Notes under the pieces: model-generated
What the model was told of the DNA's origin: nothing
The model's input: the letters and a program-made list of their open reading frames with translations, nothing else
Database searches by the model: none
Part shown: in pieces, positions 34,273-42,740 of the stretch
Layout of the letters: the number at the start of each line of letters is the position of its first letter
Position numbering within the stretch: the stretch's first letter is position 1
Translations under genes and position numbers: made by a program
Source: Candidatus Intricatilinea gracilis
GTDB taxonomy: Bacteria > Pseudomonadota > Gammaproteobacteria > Burkholderiales > Burkholderiaceae_C
Length of the DNA: 64,000 nucleotides
Assembly: GCA_016702605.1 (NCBI GenBank)
Contig: JADJDQ010000006.1
Location: 144,874 to 208,873 of the forward strand
Direction: 5' to 3'

Positions 34273-34872
34273 ATGCCCTCGTCCAAACGAGCCAGCCCGG
34301 AAACCGAAGGAGCAGCGCGTGGTCTTCGAGTGCTGAAGAAGTACCCCAACCGCCGGCTCTACGACACCCAGACCAGCACCTACATCACCCTGGCCGACGT
34401 CAAGCAGATGGTGTTGTCGGGCCAGGAGTTCGAGGTGCGTGACGCCAAGAGCGGCGACGAACTTACCCGCAGCATCCTGCTGCAGATCATCCTCGAGGAA
34501 GAAACCGTCGGCATGCCGATGTTCTCGACCCAGATGCTGGCGCAGATCATCCGGTTCTACGGCCACACCATGCAGGGGCTGATGGGCTCGTACCTCGAGA
34601 AGAACATGCAGTCGTTCGTCGACCTGCAAAAGCGCTTCACCGACCAGTCGGGCGGCTTGTACGACGGCAAGCAGCCGTTCAGCCCCGACGCCTGGGCGCA
34701 GTTCCTGCAGCTGCAAGCCCCTGTCATGCAAAGCATGATGGGCAATTACCTGGACCAGTCCAAGAGTCTGTTCGTGCAGATGCAGGAACAGGTGCAGGAG
34801 CAGGCCAAGTCATTCTTCCCGGTGGTGCCGGGTTTTGGCGTCACCCCCCCGGGCAACAAGCGCCAGGAGTAG
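34273..34872 (+). CDS. phaR: Polyhydroxyalkanoate synthesis repressor PhaR
   Basis: 199 aa. The N-terminal PHB/PHA accumulation regulator DNA-binding domain is diagnostic (RVLKKYPNRRLYDTQTSTYI, then TLADVKQMVLSGQEFEV). It is followed by the PHB_acc domain and a Met/Gln-rich amphipathic C-terminus (MQEQVQEQAKSFF) that binds PHB granules. PhaR represses phasin and its own gene until polymer titrates it away. ATG 34273 is preceded by AGGAG; the TTG 36 bp upstream was rejected. It connects functionally to phaZ at 7.9 kb. Confidence 0.95.
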   Translation: MPSSKRASPETEGAARGLRVLKKYPNRRLYDTQTSTYITLADVKQMVLSGQEFEVRDAKSGDELTRSILLQIILEEETVGMPMFSTQMLAQIIRFYGHTMQGLMGSYLEKNMQSFVDLQKRFTDQSGGLYDGKQPFSPDAWAQFLQLQAPVMQSMMGNYLDQSKSLFVQMQEQVQEQAKSFFPVVPGFGVTPPGNKRQE

Positions 34873-34918
34873 CGGCCCGCAGAAGCGGCCAGGCGCCGGG
34901 GCGCAGGGCCCACCGGGT

Positions 34919-35611
34919 TCAGCCCTTGAACCAGGCGTCGATCACCGGCCACACATTGGCCAGGATGAGTGGATGTGCCGCCTCCACCGGGTGGATGCGG
35001 TCGCGCTGGAACCAGCGCTCGGCATCGGCCACGTCGGCCACACCCTGCAGCATGAAGGGCACGAGTTGAGTCGATTCGGCGCGTGCCACCTTGACGTACA
35101 ACTCGCCGAAATCACGCATGTACTGGCCGCCGTAGTTGGGCGGCACCTGCATGCCCAGCAAGGCGACACGACAACCGGCCTTCTTGGCTGCCTTGGTGAT
35201 GGCCAGCAGATTGTTCTGAGTCGCCAGCAGTGGCAGGCCACGCAGGGCGTCGTTGGCGCCGAGTTCGACGATCACGTGGGTGGGCTTGTGCTGGGCGAGC
35301 AGTGCCGGCAGACGGGTGCGGCCACCCGAGGTGGTCTCGCCGCTGATGCTGGCGTTGATGACCTCCACACCTGCATGTTCGCTGGCCAGGCGCGCCTGCA
35401 TCAGGGCCACCCAGCCTGTGCCTCGGCGCAGCCCGTATTCGGCCGACAGGCTGTCGCCCAGCACGAGGATGCGTGCGCCGCGTGTGGTGGCGGCCTGGGC
35501 ATGGCTGCCGCCTAGAGCGCCGGCGGTCATTGCCAGGCCGGCCAGCCCGCGGGCAGCCGACAAGATAAAGTCGCGCCGGCTTTTCACCGGCAGGGCGGAT
35601 CTAGTGAACAT
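34919..35611 (-). CDS. tesA: TesA-like arylesterase / lysophospholipase, SGNH hydrolase
   Basis: 230 aa. The N-terminus carries a twin-arginine-like signal (KSRRDFILSAARGLAGLAM, cleavage near SHAQA), suggesting folded export to the periplasm. SGNH blocks are intact: ILVLGDSLSAEYG (Ser), SGETTSGG (Gly), VELGANDALRG (Asn) and DRIHPVEAAHP (Asp-His). TesA enzymes hydrolyse acyl-CoA thioesters, lysophospholipids and aryl esters. ATG 35611 overlaps, head to head, the GTG of the divergent ABC ATPase; this tesA/ABC arrangement is common in proteobacteria. Confidence 0.9.
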   Translation of the reverse strand: MFTRSALPVKSRRDFILSAARGLAGLAMTAGALGGSHAQAATTRGARILVLGDSLSAEYGLRRGTGWVALMQARLASEHAGVEVINASISGETTSGGRTRLPALLAQHKPTHVIVELGANDALRGLPLLATQNNLLAITKAAKKAGCRVALLGMQVPPNYGGQYMRDFGELYVKVARAESTQLVPFMLQGVADVADAERWFQRDRIHPVEAAHPLILANVWPVIDAWFKG

Positions 35612-36284
35612 CAGTAGTGAGTCGATCATCGAAGTGGAGCGTGTCTCCAAGCGTGTGCAGGATGCCAGCGGCACGCTGACGATACTGCATGAGATCGATT
35701 TCCGCCTCGCGGCGCGTGAGTCGGCCGCGATCGTCGGGGCTTCCGGCTCGGGCAAGAGCACCTTGCTGGCCATCGTCGCCGGGCTCGATCAACCCAGCAG
35801 CGGCCATGTGCGCCTGGCCGGCATCGACCTGTTCAGCCTGGACGAAGACGCCCGCGCTGCGCTGCGCGGCGAACGCATGGGGTTTGTGTTTCAGAGCTTC
35901 CAGCTCATGGATCACCTCACCGCGCTCGAGAACGTGATGTTGCCGCTCGAGCTGCGCGGCGAGCCACGCGCACGTGCCCTGGCGACCGACATGCTGGCGC
36001 GTGTGGGCCTGTCCGAACGCCTGCGCCACCGCCCGCGCCTGCTGTCGGGTGGTGAGCAGCAACGGGTGGCGCTGGCGCGGGCCTTCGTCATGCGCCCGCA
36101 ACTGCTGCTGGCCGACGAACCCACGGGCAGCCTCGACCACGCCACCGGCGAAGCGGTGATGCAGCTGATGTTCGAGCTCAACCGCGAGGCCGGCACCACC
36201 TTGCTGCTGGTCACCCACGACCCGGCCATCGCGGCGCGTTGTGATCGGCAGATCCGCATCGAGGCCGGCTGCGTGGTGGACTGA
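35604..36284 (+). CDS. ybbA: LolD/YbbA-type ABC transporter ATPase
   Basis: 226 aa from GTG 35604. ABC motifs are complete: Walker A GASGSGKSTLLAI, Q-loop FVFQSFQLMDHLTA, signature LLSGGEQQRVALARAF, Walker B LLLADEPTGSLD and the H-loop THDP. The class normally works with an FtsX-like permease (YbbP), which is absent here: rlmB follows within 17 bp. It may use a permease encoded elsewhere. The CDS overlaps divergent tesA by 8 bp. Confidence 0.88.
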   Translation: MNISSESIIEVERVSKRVQDASGTLTILHEIDFRLAARESAAIVGASGSGKSTLLAIVAGLDQPSSGHVRLAGIDLFSLDEDARAALRGERMGFVFQSFQLMDHLTALENVMLPLELRGEPRARALATDMLARVGLSERLRHRPRLLSGGEQQRVALARAFVMRPQLLLADEPTGSLDHATGEAVMQLMFELNREAGTTLLLVTHDPAIAARCDRQIRIEAGCVVD

Positions 36285-36301
36285 GCCACTAACATGCCGC
36301 C

Positions 36302-37036
36302 ATGACTGCAACCGTGTTGTTCGGCTTCCATGCCGTAGGTGTCCGGCTCAAGACCGCGCCCGCTTCGATCCGCGAGATTCACTACGACGCGAGCCGCCAC
36401 GACGCGCGCATGCGCCTGTTTCTCGAGCGTGCCCAGGCTGCCAACGCGCGGCTCATCGAGTCCGATGCCGAACGCCTGGCGCGCCTGTGTGGCAGCAGCC
36501 GGCACCAGGGGGTGGTGGCGCGCGCCGAACTGATCAAGCAGACCCATTCACTCGACGACCTGCTCGACGCCATCGAGGTGCCACCCCTGCTGCTGGTGCT
36601 GGACGGTGTCACCGACCCGCACAACCTGGGCGCTTGCCTGCGCAGTGCCGACGGTGCCGGTGCTCATGCCGTGATTGCGCCCAAGGACCATGCGGTGGGC
36701 CTGAACGCCACGGTGGCCAAGGTCGCCAGCGGCGCGGCCGACACCGTGCCCTACCTGATGGTGACCAACCTGGCGCGCACCCTGGGTGAGCTCAAGGAGC
36801 GCGACATCCGTATCGTCGGCCTGTCCGACGACGCCGAACACACGCTTTATCAGGCCGACATGCGTGGCCCGACCGCGCTGGTGCTCGGTGCCGAAGGCAG
36901 TGGCCTGCGCCAGCTCACCCGCAAGACCTGCGACGAACTGGTCAGCATCCCCATGCACGGCGCGGTCGAGAGCCTCAACGTCTCGGTTGCGTCGGGCATC
37001 TGCCTGTACGAGGCCCTGCGCCAGCGCAGCAACTAA
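36302..37036 (+). CDS. rlmB: 23S rRNA (guanosine-2'-O-)-methyltransferase RlmB
   Basis: 244 aa SpoU/TrmH-family enzyme that methylates G2251 of 23S rRNA. The N-terminal substrate-binding domain starts LFGFHAVGVRL; SPOUT motifs are LVLDGVTDPHNLGACLRSAD (1), LVLGAEGSGLRQLTRKTCD (2) and IPMHGAVESLNVSVASGICLYE (3), split here for reference as the trefoil-knot SAM site. Full length. It follows the ABC ATPase by 17 bp on the same strand. Confidence 0.95.
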   Translation: MTATVLFGFHAVGVRLKTAPASIREIHYDASRHDARMRLFLERAQAANARLIESDAERLARLCGSSRHQGVVARAELIKQTHSLDDLLDAIEVPPLLLVLDGVTDPHNLGACLRSADGAGAHAVIAPKDHAVGLNATVAKVASGAADTVPYLMVTNLARTLGELKERDIRIVGLSDDAEHTLYQADMRGPTALVLGAEGSGLRQLTRKTCDELVSIPMHGAVESLNVSVASGICLYEALRQRSN

Positions 37037-37154
37037 GTGCAGAGCTGCCGCACGGTACCTCGGCGCGCCCATGTCGACACGCCGACGTGTTGCAGCAGCG
37101 GCAGCCCAGCACCCTCGACAAACCGCCGATCCGGTCAACTCACCCGACGCCGCC

Positions 37155-37523
37155 ATGACAACGACCTATTCATCCGATCCTGTGCGCCGCTGGGCGCTGT
37201 GCCTGCTGGCCGTGTCCAGCCTGATGCTGGTGGCCTGCACGCAAGAGCGCCAGAACGAGATCAAGCGTGGCATCCAGAACTGGACGGGCACGAACGGTGT
37301 GCTCGAGATCTATGCGGGTGACAAGCTGGTGCGCCGGTTCCTGAAGATCGACAAGCTGAGCACCGCCTACGGCACCGACGAACAGGTGGCCCGGCCCTAC
37401 CGCTACGGCTACGGTGTGCTCGACGAGAATCTCGACAACGTCGCCAACGACAACGAGAAGCGGGTGTATTTCGAGGTCAGCGACTACAGCACACCCTACG
37501 TGTTCTTCGAGAACCCTCGCTGA
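37155..37523 (+). CDS. Small hypothetical lipoprotein
   Basis: 122 aa. The signal peptide ends with lipobox LMLVAC (Cys about 29), giving a mature protein of about 94 residues that starts CTQERQNEIKRGIQNWTG. The rest is charged and aromatic-rich (RPYRYGYGVLDENLDN, FEVSDYSTPYVFFENPR), suggesting a folded periplasmic domain. No family was recognised. It lies 118 bp after rlmB and converges with the glycosyltransferase gene 9 bp away. Confidence 0.72.
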   Translation: MTTTYSSDPVRRWALCLLAVSSLMLVACTQERQNEIKRGIQNWTGTNGVLEIYAGDKLVRRFLKIDKLSTAYGTDEQVARPYRYGYGVLDENLDNVANDNEKRVYFEVSDYSTPYVFFENPR

Positions 37524-37532
37524 TCGGCAGCG

Positions 37533-38315
37533 TCAATCGTGTTTCACTGCATTGCGGCCGCTGTAGGGCCGCTGCGAGAACGCCAGCTTGAGGTATTTGT
37601 AGTAGGTGTATTCGGCGTTGTAGACGGCCAGGATGAAGCCATGGCCGCCGTCCAGCAGCGATAGCCGCAGGAAGTAGGTGCGGATGAAGGCCCACAGCCC
37701 ATGCGCCACCGCACTGCCCAGGCTCGAGGTCTTGCCACGTTCACGCATGTCGCGGGCATGGCCGGTCGAATAACGGTCGAGTTTCTCCAGCATGTCCGCC
37801 AGATCGCGGTAGCTGTAGTGGATGAGCGGGTGCTCGAGTTTGATGGTGCTGCCGTCCACCGTCATGTGCGCATGCAGAAAGTGTGTCGTGAAGTCCGCCT
37901 TGACGCGCCGGCCCAGCCGCAAGGTGTAGTCGGGCCGCCAGCCGCCGTGCTGCATGAAACGCCCGCACAGCTCCGACACACGCGGCAGCCAGTAGCCATC
38001 GGCGTTGCCGCTGCCGATGGCCGCCACGATCTCGGCCTGCAGATCGGGCGAGATGCGTTCGTCGGCGTCAAGCGACAAGACCCAGTCGCTCGTGGCATGT
38101 GAAAAGCCGCGCCGCTGCTGTGGCCCGTAGCCCGGCCAGTCAGTAGTGATGACCCGTGCACCGGCCTCGGTGGCGCGCTGAACGGTGGCGTCACTGCTGC
38201 CCGAATCGAGCACGATCACCTCGGTCGCGAAACTGGCGCTGCGCACGCAGGCGGCGATGTTCTTCTCTTCGTTCTTGGCCGCAATCACGACACTCAAGGT
38301 GGGGCGCAGGGTCAT
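37533..38315 (-). CDS. Family 2 glycosyltransferase (WaaE/KdtX-like, LPS core)
   Basis: 260 aa. GT-A motifs: LSVVIAAKNEEKNIAACV at the N-terminus, VLDSGSSDAT, and the DxD-type metal site VLSLDADERISPDL. The C-terminal part (LEHPLIHYSYRDLADMLEKL and YSTGHARDM) matches the WaaE-like beta-1,4-glucosyltransferase group that modifies LPS inner core. Cytoplasmic, membrane-associated. ATG 38315 was chosen for a complete first beta strand. Confidence 0.88.
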   Translation of the reverse strand: MTLRPTLSVVIAAKNEEKNIAACVRSASFATEVIVLDSGSSDATVQRATEAGARVITTDWPGYGPQQRRGFSHATSDWVLSLDADERISPDLQAEIVAAIGSGNADGYWLPRVSELCGRFMQHGGWRPDYTLRLGRRVKADFTTHFLHAHMTVDGSTIKLEHPLIHYSYRDLADMLEKLDRYSTGHARDMRERGKTSSLGSAVAHGLWAFIRTYFLRLSLLDGGHGFILAVYNAEYTYYKYLKLAFSQRPYSGRNAVKHD

Positions 38316-38472
38316 GATGTTCAGCGTGCGTCGATGTGAGGGCGGCGATTATCCGCGTGGCCGCTGCAGCCGCTTTGGGCGCCGCCGCGCGGACGCCACC
38401 ATGCATCGGCTAGCATCGTTGCCAGACACTGTCCCGGCCGCGACCCGGCCGCCACTCCATGCTGACCCCCAC

Positions 38473-39753
38473 ATGCAGACTCGCAGACATTTCATCAACA
38501 CAGCGCTGAGCGTGGGCGGGCTGGGCCTGAGCGGCGCGGCGCTGGCCCAGTTTCGCGTCGAGATCTCGGGTGTCGGCGCCACCCAGGTGCCCATCACTTT
38601 GCTGCGGTACCGCGACGAAGACAAGGCGCCCGTGGCCGTGTCTGCCGTCGTGCGTGCCGATCTAGAGCGCAGCGGGCTGTTCTCGTTTGTCGACTCACCC
38701 ACCACGGGGCTGGACGACACCAGTCGACCAGCCATGCCCGACTGGCGTGCGCTCAATGTCGACGCCTTGTCGGCAGGCTCGGTCACCCGCCTGGCCGACG
38801 GGCGCTTCGACGTGCGCTATCGGCTGTGGGATGTCCTCAAGGGCGCCGAGTTGTCGGCCCAGTCGATCGCCGTGCCTCGCGAGGACCTGCGCCTGGCAGC
38901 GCACCGCATCGCAGACGAGATCTACGAGAAACTCATCGGCGAACCGGGCGTTTTCTCGTCGCGTATCTCCTACGTCAGCAAGGCAGCAGGGCGTCACACC
39001 TTGTGGGTGGCCGATGCCGACGGTGAACAGGCGCAAGTGGGCGTGGCCGGGCCCGAGCCCATCATCTCGCCGGCCTGGTCGCCCGACAGCCGCGAACTGG
39101 CCTATGTGTCGTTCGAGACCAAGAAGGCCGTCGTCTACGTGCAGGACGTCCTGAGCGGCAAGCGCCGCGTGGTGGCCAACTTCCGCGGCAGCAACAGCGC
39201 GCCGGCCTGGTCACCCGATGCCAGCCAGCTGGTCGTCACCCTCACGCGTGATGGCAGCTCGCAGCTCTACACCATGGGCCGCGGCGGAGACAACCTCAGG
39301 CGCCTGACCAACAGTGGCGCCATCGACACCGAAGGGGCCTGGTCGGCCGACGGCCAGTTCATCTACTTCGTCAGCGACCGTGGCGGCGGTCCGCAGATCT
39401 ACCGCATACCGGCGAGTGGCGGCAATGCCGAGCGGGTGAGCTATCAAGGCAATTACAACATCAGCCCGGCGCTCAGCGCCGACGGCCGCTACATGGCCTA
39501 CATCAGCCGCACCGGCAACAGCTTTCGGCTGATGCTTCAGGAACTGGCCAGCGGAACCAGCATCGCCCTGACCGACACCAATGACGACGAAAGCCCGAGC
39601 TTCTCGCCCAACAGCCGCCTCATCATCTACGCCAGCCGGGCCGGCGGGCGCGATGTGCTCATGACCACCAACCTCACCGGGCGCATCAAGACCCGCCTGG
39701 CCATTCCACAGGCCGATGTGCGCGAGCCGGTGTGGGGCCCCAAGCTGCGTTGA
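38473..39753 (+). CDS. tolB: Tol-Pal system protein TolB
   Basis: 426 aa. The N-terminus MQTRRHFINTALSVGGLGLS ends at ALA before QFRVEISG, a signal peptide with twin-arginine flavour. The N-terminal domain (about 25-160) is followed by six WD40-like PD40 blades with repeated SPAWSPDSRELAYVS, APAWSPDASQLVVT, EGAWSADGQFIYFVS and SPSFSPNSRLIIYAS. TolB is the periplasmic hub that binds Pal and TolA. It heads tolB-pal-cpoB; the upstream tolQRA genes are not in the window. Confidence 0.95.
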   Translation: MQTRRHFINTALSVGGLGLSGAALAQFRVEISGVGATQVPITLLRYRDEDKAPVAVSAVVRADLERSGLFSFVDSPTTGLDDTSRPAMPDWRALNVDALSAGSVTRLADGRFDVRYRLWDVLKGAELSAQSIAVPREDLRLAAHRIADEIYEKLIGEPGVFSSRISYVSKAAGRHTLWVADADGEQAQVGVAGPEPIISPAWSPDSRELAYVSFETKKAVVYVQDVLSGKRRVVANFRGSNSAPAWSPDASQLVVTLTRDGSSQLYTMGRGGDNLRRLTNSGAIDTEGAWSADGQFIYFVSDRGGGPQIYRIPASGGNAERVSYQGNYNISPALSADGRYMAYISRTGNSFRLMLQELASGTSIALTDTNDDESPSFSPNSRLIIYASRAGGRDVLMTTNLTGRIKTRLAIPQADVREPVWGPKLR

Positions 39754-39762
39754 TGCGGCAAA

Positions 39763-39792
39763 CGTCGCACTACGTCAACCCGCAGTGCGACG
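39763..39792 (+). terminator. Hairpin between tolB and pal
   Basis: CGTCGCAC (39763-39770) pairs perfectly with GTGCGACG (39785-39792) across a 14-nt loop, 10 bp after the tolB stop. There is no T-tract, so it may be an mRNA-stabilising or attenuating structure in the 141-bp tolB-pal spacer. Confidence 0.35.
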
Positions 39793-39894
39793 ACGGGAAC
39801 GACCACAGGGATTCGAGTCCAAGACCCATCCGATCCGTCGACACCGGCAGCAGCCGGCGGCGAGAGACGGAGCTTCCACCTACGGAGAAAACCA

Positions 39895-40560
39895 ATGATC
39901 AAGATCGACATGGCGACCGGACGGGCTGCTCCATGCGGCCTCTGGCGCCGCCGCGGCGCCGCGCTGGCGAGCGCCGCCCTGGTCACGTTGCTGCTCGGGG
40001 CTTGCGCCTCGAGCACCCGGCTCGACCCGTTGCCCCCGGTCGAGAACCGCGGCGGTGCGCGGGGGCCGGCAGACGCCGCCAGTTCGGCCAGCGCCTTGCC
40101 GACGGCGCAGTCGCGCGTGGCCTCGGTCGAGCTTGGCCGCACCGGCCCGGGTGGCACGGCCAGCGACCTGTCGCCGCTGGGTGGCAGCGGCGTCAAGCCG
40201 GGTGGTGTCGGCGCCGACGCACTCGCCGGCGGCAATGGCAAGGTGATCTATTTCGACTTCAACAGTTACGTCGTGCGTGACGACTACAAGCCGGTGATCG
40301 ACGCCCAGGCACGCCGCCTGGCGGCCGACCGCAGCCGCAAGCTGCTGCTCGAAGGCCACACCGACGAACGTGGTGGCAGCGAGTTCAACCTGGCTCTGGG
40401 GCAGAAGCGCGCCGAGGCCGTGTTGCGCGCCCTTGCCCTGCTGGGTGCGCAAGACAGCCAGCTCGAGGCCGTGAGTTACGGCAAGGAACGCCCGGCCGTA
40501 GGTGGCAGTGACGAAGCCGCCTGGGCCATGAATCGCCGCGTCGAACTGAGGGATCGCTGA
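39895..40560 (+). CDS. pal: Peptidoglycan-associated lipoprotein Pal
   Basis: 221 aa. The signal peptide ends at the lipobox LLLGAC (Cys about 37). A Gly/Ala/Pro-rich linker leads to the OmpA-like domain: KVIYFDFNSYVVRDDYKPVI, LLLEGHTDERGGSEFNLALG and MNRRVELRDR, which bind diaminopimelate in peptidoglycan. ATG 39895 has GGAG 7 nt upstream. The stop overlaps the cpoB start by one base (TGATG), so the two are coupled. Confidence 0.95.
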   Translation: MIKIDMATGRAAPCGLWRRRGAALASAALVTLLLGACASSTRLDPLPPVENRGGARGPADAASSASALPTAQSRVASVELGRTGPGGTASDLSPLGGSGVKPGGVGADALAGGNGKVIYFDFNSYVVRDDYKPVIDAQARRLAADRSRKLLLEGHTDERGGSEFNLALGQKRAEAVLRALALLGAQDSQLEAVSYGKERPAVGGSDEAAWAMNRRVELRDR

Positions 40561-41525
40561 TGGACACCAACTTGTCGACAACAAACTCGCTGGCCACGGC
40601 CTCGATGGCAGGCGCCGCGGCGTGCAGGCGCGCCAGTCACGCGATGACGGGTCGTCATGGCCTGGGCCTTGGCCGTCTGGTCGCGGTGCTGGCCCTGTGT
40701 GGCGCCAGCCTGGGCGCCCAGGCCGGCCTGTTCGACGACGAAGAGGCGCGCCGCGCCATCGTCGATCTGCGTACCAAGCTCGATGCCGTCCAGTTGCAGG
40801 GCGACACCCGCAATACCGAACTGAAGCAGAACATCACCGACGCCAATGTGGCCTTGTCGGCCGAGCTGACAAGCAAGATCACGACCCAGCTGACGCAACA
40901 GATGACCGAGCAGTTCGACCAGCTGCGACGCAGCTTGCTCGAACTCAACAACCAGCTCGAGCTGATGCGTGGTGATCTGGCCAAGCTGCGTGGTCAGGAC
41001 GAACTGCAGCAGCAGGGCATACGTGACCTCAGCAAGGAGGGGGCCGAACTGCAGCGCAAGAACACCGATCAGCTGGCCGCCTTCGAAGCGCGACTGCTCA
41101 GACTCGAGCCTCAAAAACTCAGCCTCGATGGCCGCGAGGTGACGGTCGAGGCCGAGGAGAAGAAGTCGTACGACGATGCCGTGGCACTGCTGCGCAACAA
41201 CGACTTTGCCGGGGCCATCGCCGGTCTGACGACCTTCACGCGGCGCTACCCGGCCAGTCCCTTCGCGGCCCACGCCTCTTACTGGCTGGCCACGGCGCAC
41301 TACAGCAAGGGTGATCTCAAGGACGCCATGAGTGGTTACCGCTCGGTCGTGGCCAGTTACCCCGACCACCCACGCGCCGCCGAAGCCATGCTCGCCCTGG
41401 CCAACTGCCAGGCCGAGAGCAAGGACGTCAAGGGTGCCCGCAAGACGCTCGAAGAGCTGGTCAGGACCTATCCCAATACCGAAGCCGCGGCTGCGGGCCG
41501 CGACCGCATCGCCATGTTGCGATAG
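40560..41525 (+). CDS. cpoB: Cell division coordinator CpoB (YbgF)
   Basis: 321 aa. Signal peptide cleaves near GAQAG; a coiled coil (about 65-175, rich in Gln/Leu/Glu) mediates trimerisation, followed by TPR repeats (KSYDDAVALLRNNDFAGAIA, YPASPFAAHASYWLATAHY). CpoB coordinates outer-membrane constriction with peptidoglycan synthesis through Tol-Pal. The N-terminus before the signal core is unusually long (about 30 polar residues), so an internal ATG such as MTGRHGLGLG could be the true start. Confidence 0.92.
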   Translation: MDTNLSTTNSLATASMAGAAACRRASHAMTGRHGLGLGRLVAVLALCGASLGAQAGLFDDEEARRAIVDLRTKLDAVQLQGDTRNTELKQNITDANVALSAELTSKITTQLTQQMTEQFDQLRRSLLELNNQLELMRGDLAKLRGQDELQQQGIRDLSKEGAELQRKNTDQLAAFEARLLRLEPQKLSLDGREVTVEAEEKKSYDDAVALLRNNDFAGAIAGLTTFTRRYPASPFAAHASYWLATAHYSKGDLKDAMSGYRSVVASYPDHPRAAEAMLALANCQAESKDVKGARKTLEELVRTYPNTEAAAAGRDRIAMLR

Positions 41526-41618
41526 GCTGTCCGCCGGTTCGATCCTCACCTCACTCACGGGCGCCGTGGGTGACGCCCCTCCAGCGCCGGCACATGCCGG
41601 CGCATCACTTTCATCACC

Positions 41619-42740
41619 ATGCCTTCGACACCCGCCGACCTGGCCCACCTGACGAATCAATTGCTGTGGGCCGCCCTTGCGCTGGGTGCCATCTTCGGTG
41701 CGCTGGCCCAGCGCAGCCATTTCTGCACCATGGGCGCCATCGCCGACGTGGTCAACCTGGGCGACACCACACGGCTGCGCATGTGGGTGATGGCCATCGC
41801 CGTGGCCGTGATCGGCTTCAATGCCATGGTGGCCGCCGGTTGGGTCGACGCCGGCAAGTCGATCTACGGTGGGCCGCGGGTGCTCTGGGCCTCGGGCCTG
41901 GTCGGTGGGGTGATGTTCGGCTTCGGCATGGTGCTGGCCTCGGGTTGTGGCAACCGCAACCTGGTGCGCCTGGGCGGTGGCAACCTCAAGTCGCTGGTTG
42001 TGCTGCTGGTGCTGGGCCTGAGCGCCTGGGCCACGCTGCGAGGTGTGACCGGTGTGGTGCGTGTCGCCACCGTCGACCAATGGGCGCTGGTGCTGCCGGT
42101 ATCGCAGGATCTGCCCAGCCTGCTTGCGCGTGCCAGTGGTGGCTCGGTGCCCCAGTTGGCGCTGGGCCTGGGCCTCGTGCTCGGTGGTGGCCTGCTGGCC
42201 TGGTCGCTCGCCAGCGCCGATGCGCGCAAGCCCGGCGTGTTGCTGGGTGGCCTGGGTAGCGGTGCGGTGGTGCTGGCGGCCTGGTGGGCGTCGGGGGTGA
42301 TGGGTTATCTGCCCGAACACCCCGAGACACTGGAGCCCACCTTCCTGACCACGGCGTCACAACGCATGGAGGCCATCAGCTTCGTCGGCCCGGTGGCTGC
42401 GGGCATGGAGTGGCTGGTGTTCTTCAGCGATACCTCGCGCCACCTCAGCCTGGGCGTGGCGGCGGTCATCGGTGTGGTGGCCGGCGCCTGTGTGGTGGCG
42501 GTGGTTCGCCGCGAGTTCAGGCTCGAGTCGTTTCGTGACCCGGCCGACATGGCCCGCCATCTGGTCGGTGCCGTGTTGATGGGTGTGGGTGGTGTCACCG
42601 CGCTGGGCTGCACGGTGGGGCAGGGCATCAGTGGTGTGTCGACGCTGGGCCTGACGAGTTTCATCGCCCTGGCCGGCATCGTTCTCGGCTGCCTGGCGGG
42701 CTTGAAGTTCCTGATGTGGCAACTGGAGCGCTCGGCGTGA
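41619..42740 (+). CDS. YeeE/YedE-family (TsuA-like) sulfur-compound transporter
   Basis: 373 aa, roughly ten membrane segments. Three conserved cysteines mark the family: RSHFCTMG, ASGCGNRNLVRLG and ALGCTVGQGISG. In the thiosulfate transporter TsuA these Cys residues pass thiosulfate through the membrane by transient S-H-S contacts. A sulfur carrier (TusA/YeeD-like) is not beside it. The stop overlaps the tcdA GTG start (GTGA), suggesting coupling with a tRNA sulfur/threonyl modification gene by chance or design. Confidence 0.85.
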   Translation: MPSTPADLAHLTNQLLWAALALGAIFGALAQRSHFCTMGAIADVVNLGDTTRLRMWVMAIAVAVIGFNAMVAAGWVDAGKSIYGGPRVLWASGLVGGVMFGFGMVLASGCGNRNLVRLGGGNLKSLVVLLVLGLSAWATLRGVTGVVRVATVDQWALVLPVSQDLPSLLARASGGSVPQLALGLGLVLGGGLLAWSLASADARKPGVLLGGLGSGAVVLAAWWASGVMGYLPEHPETLEPTFLTTASQRMEAISFVGPVAAGMEWLVFFSDTSRHLSLGVAAVIGVVAGACVVAVVRREFRLESFRDPADMARHLVGAVLMGVGGVTALGCTVGQGISGVSTLGLTSFIALAGIVLGCLAGLKFLMWQLERSA

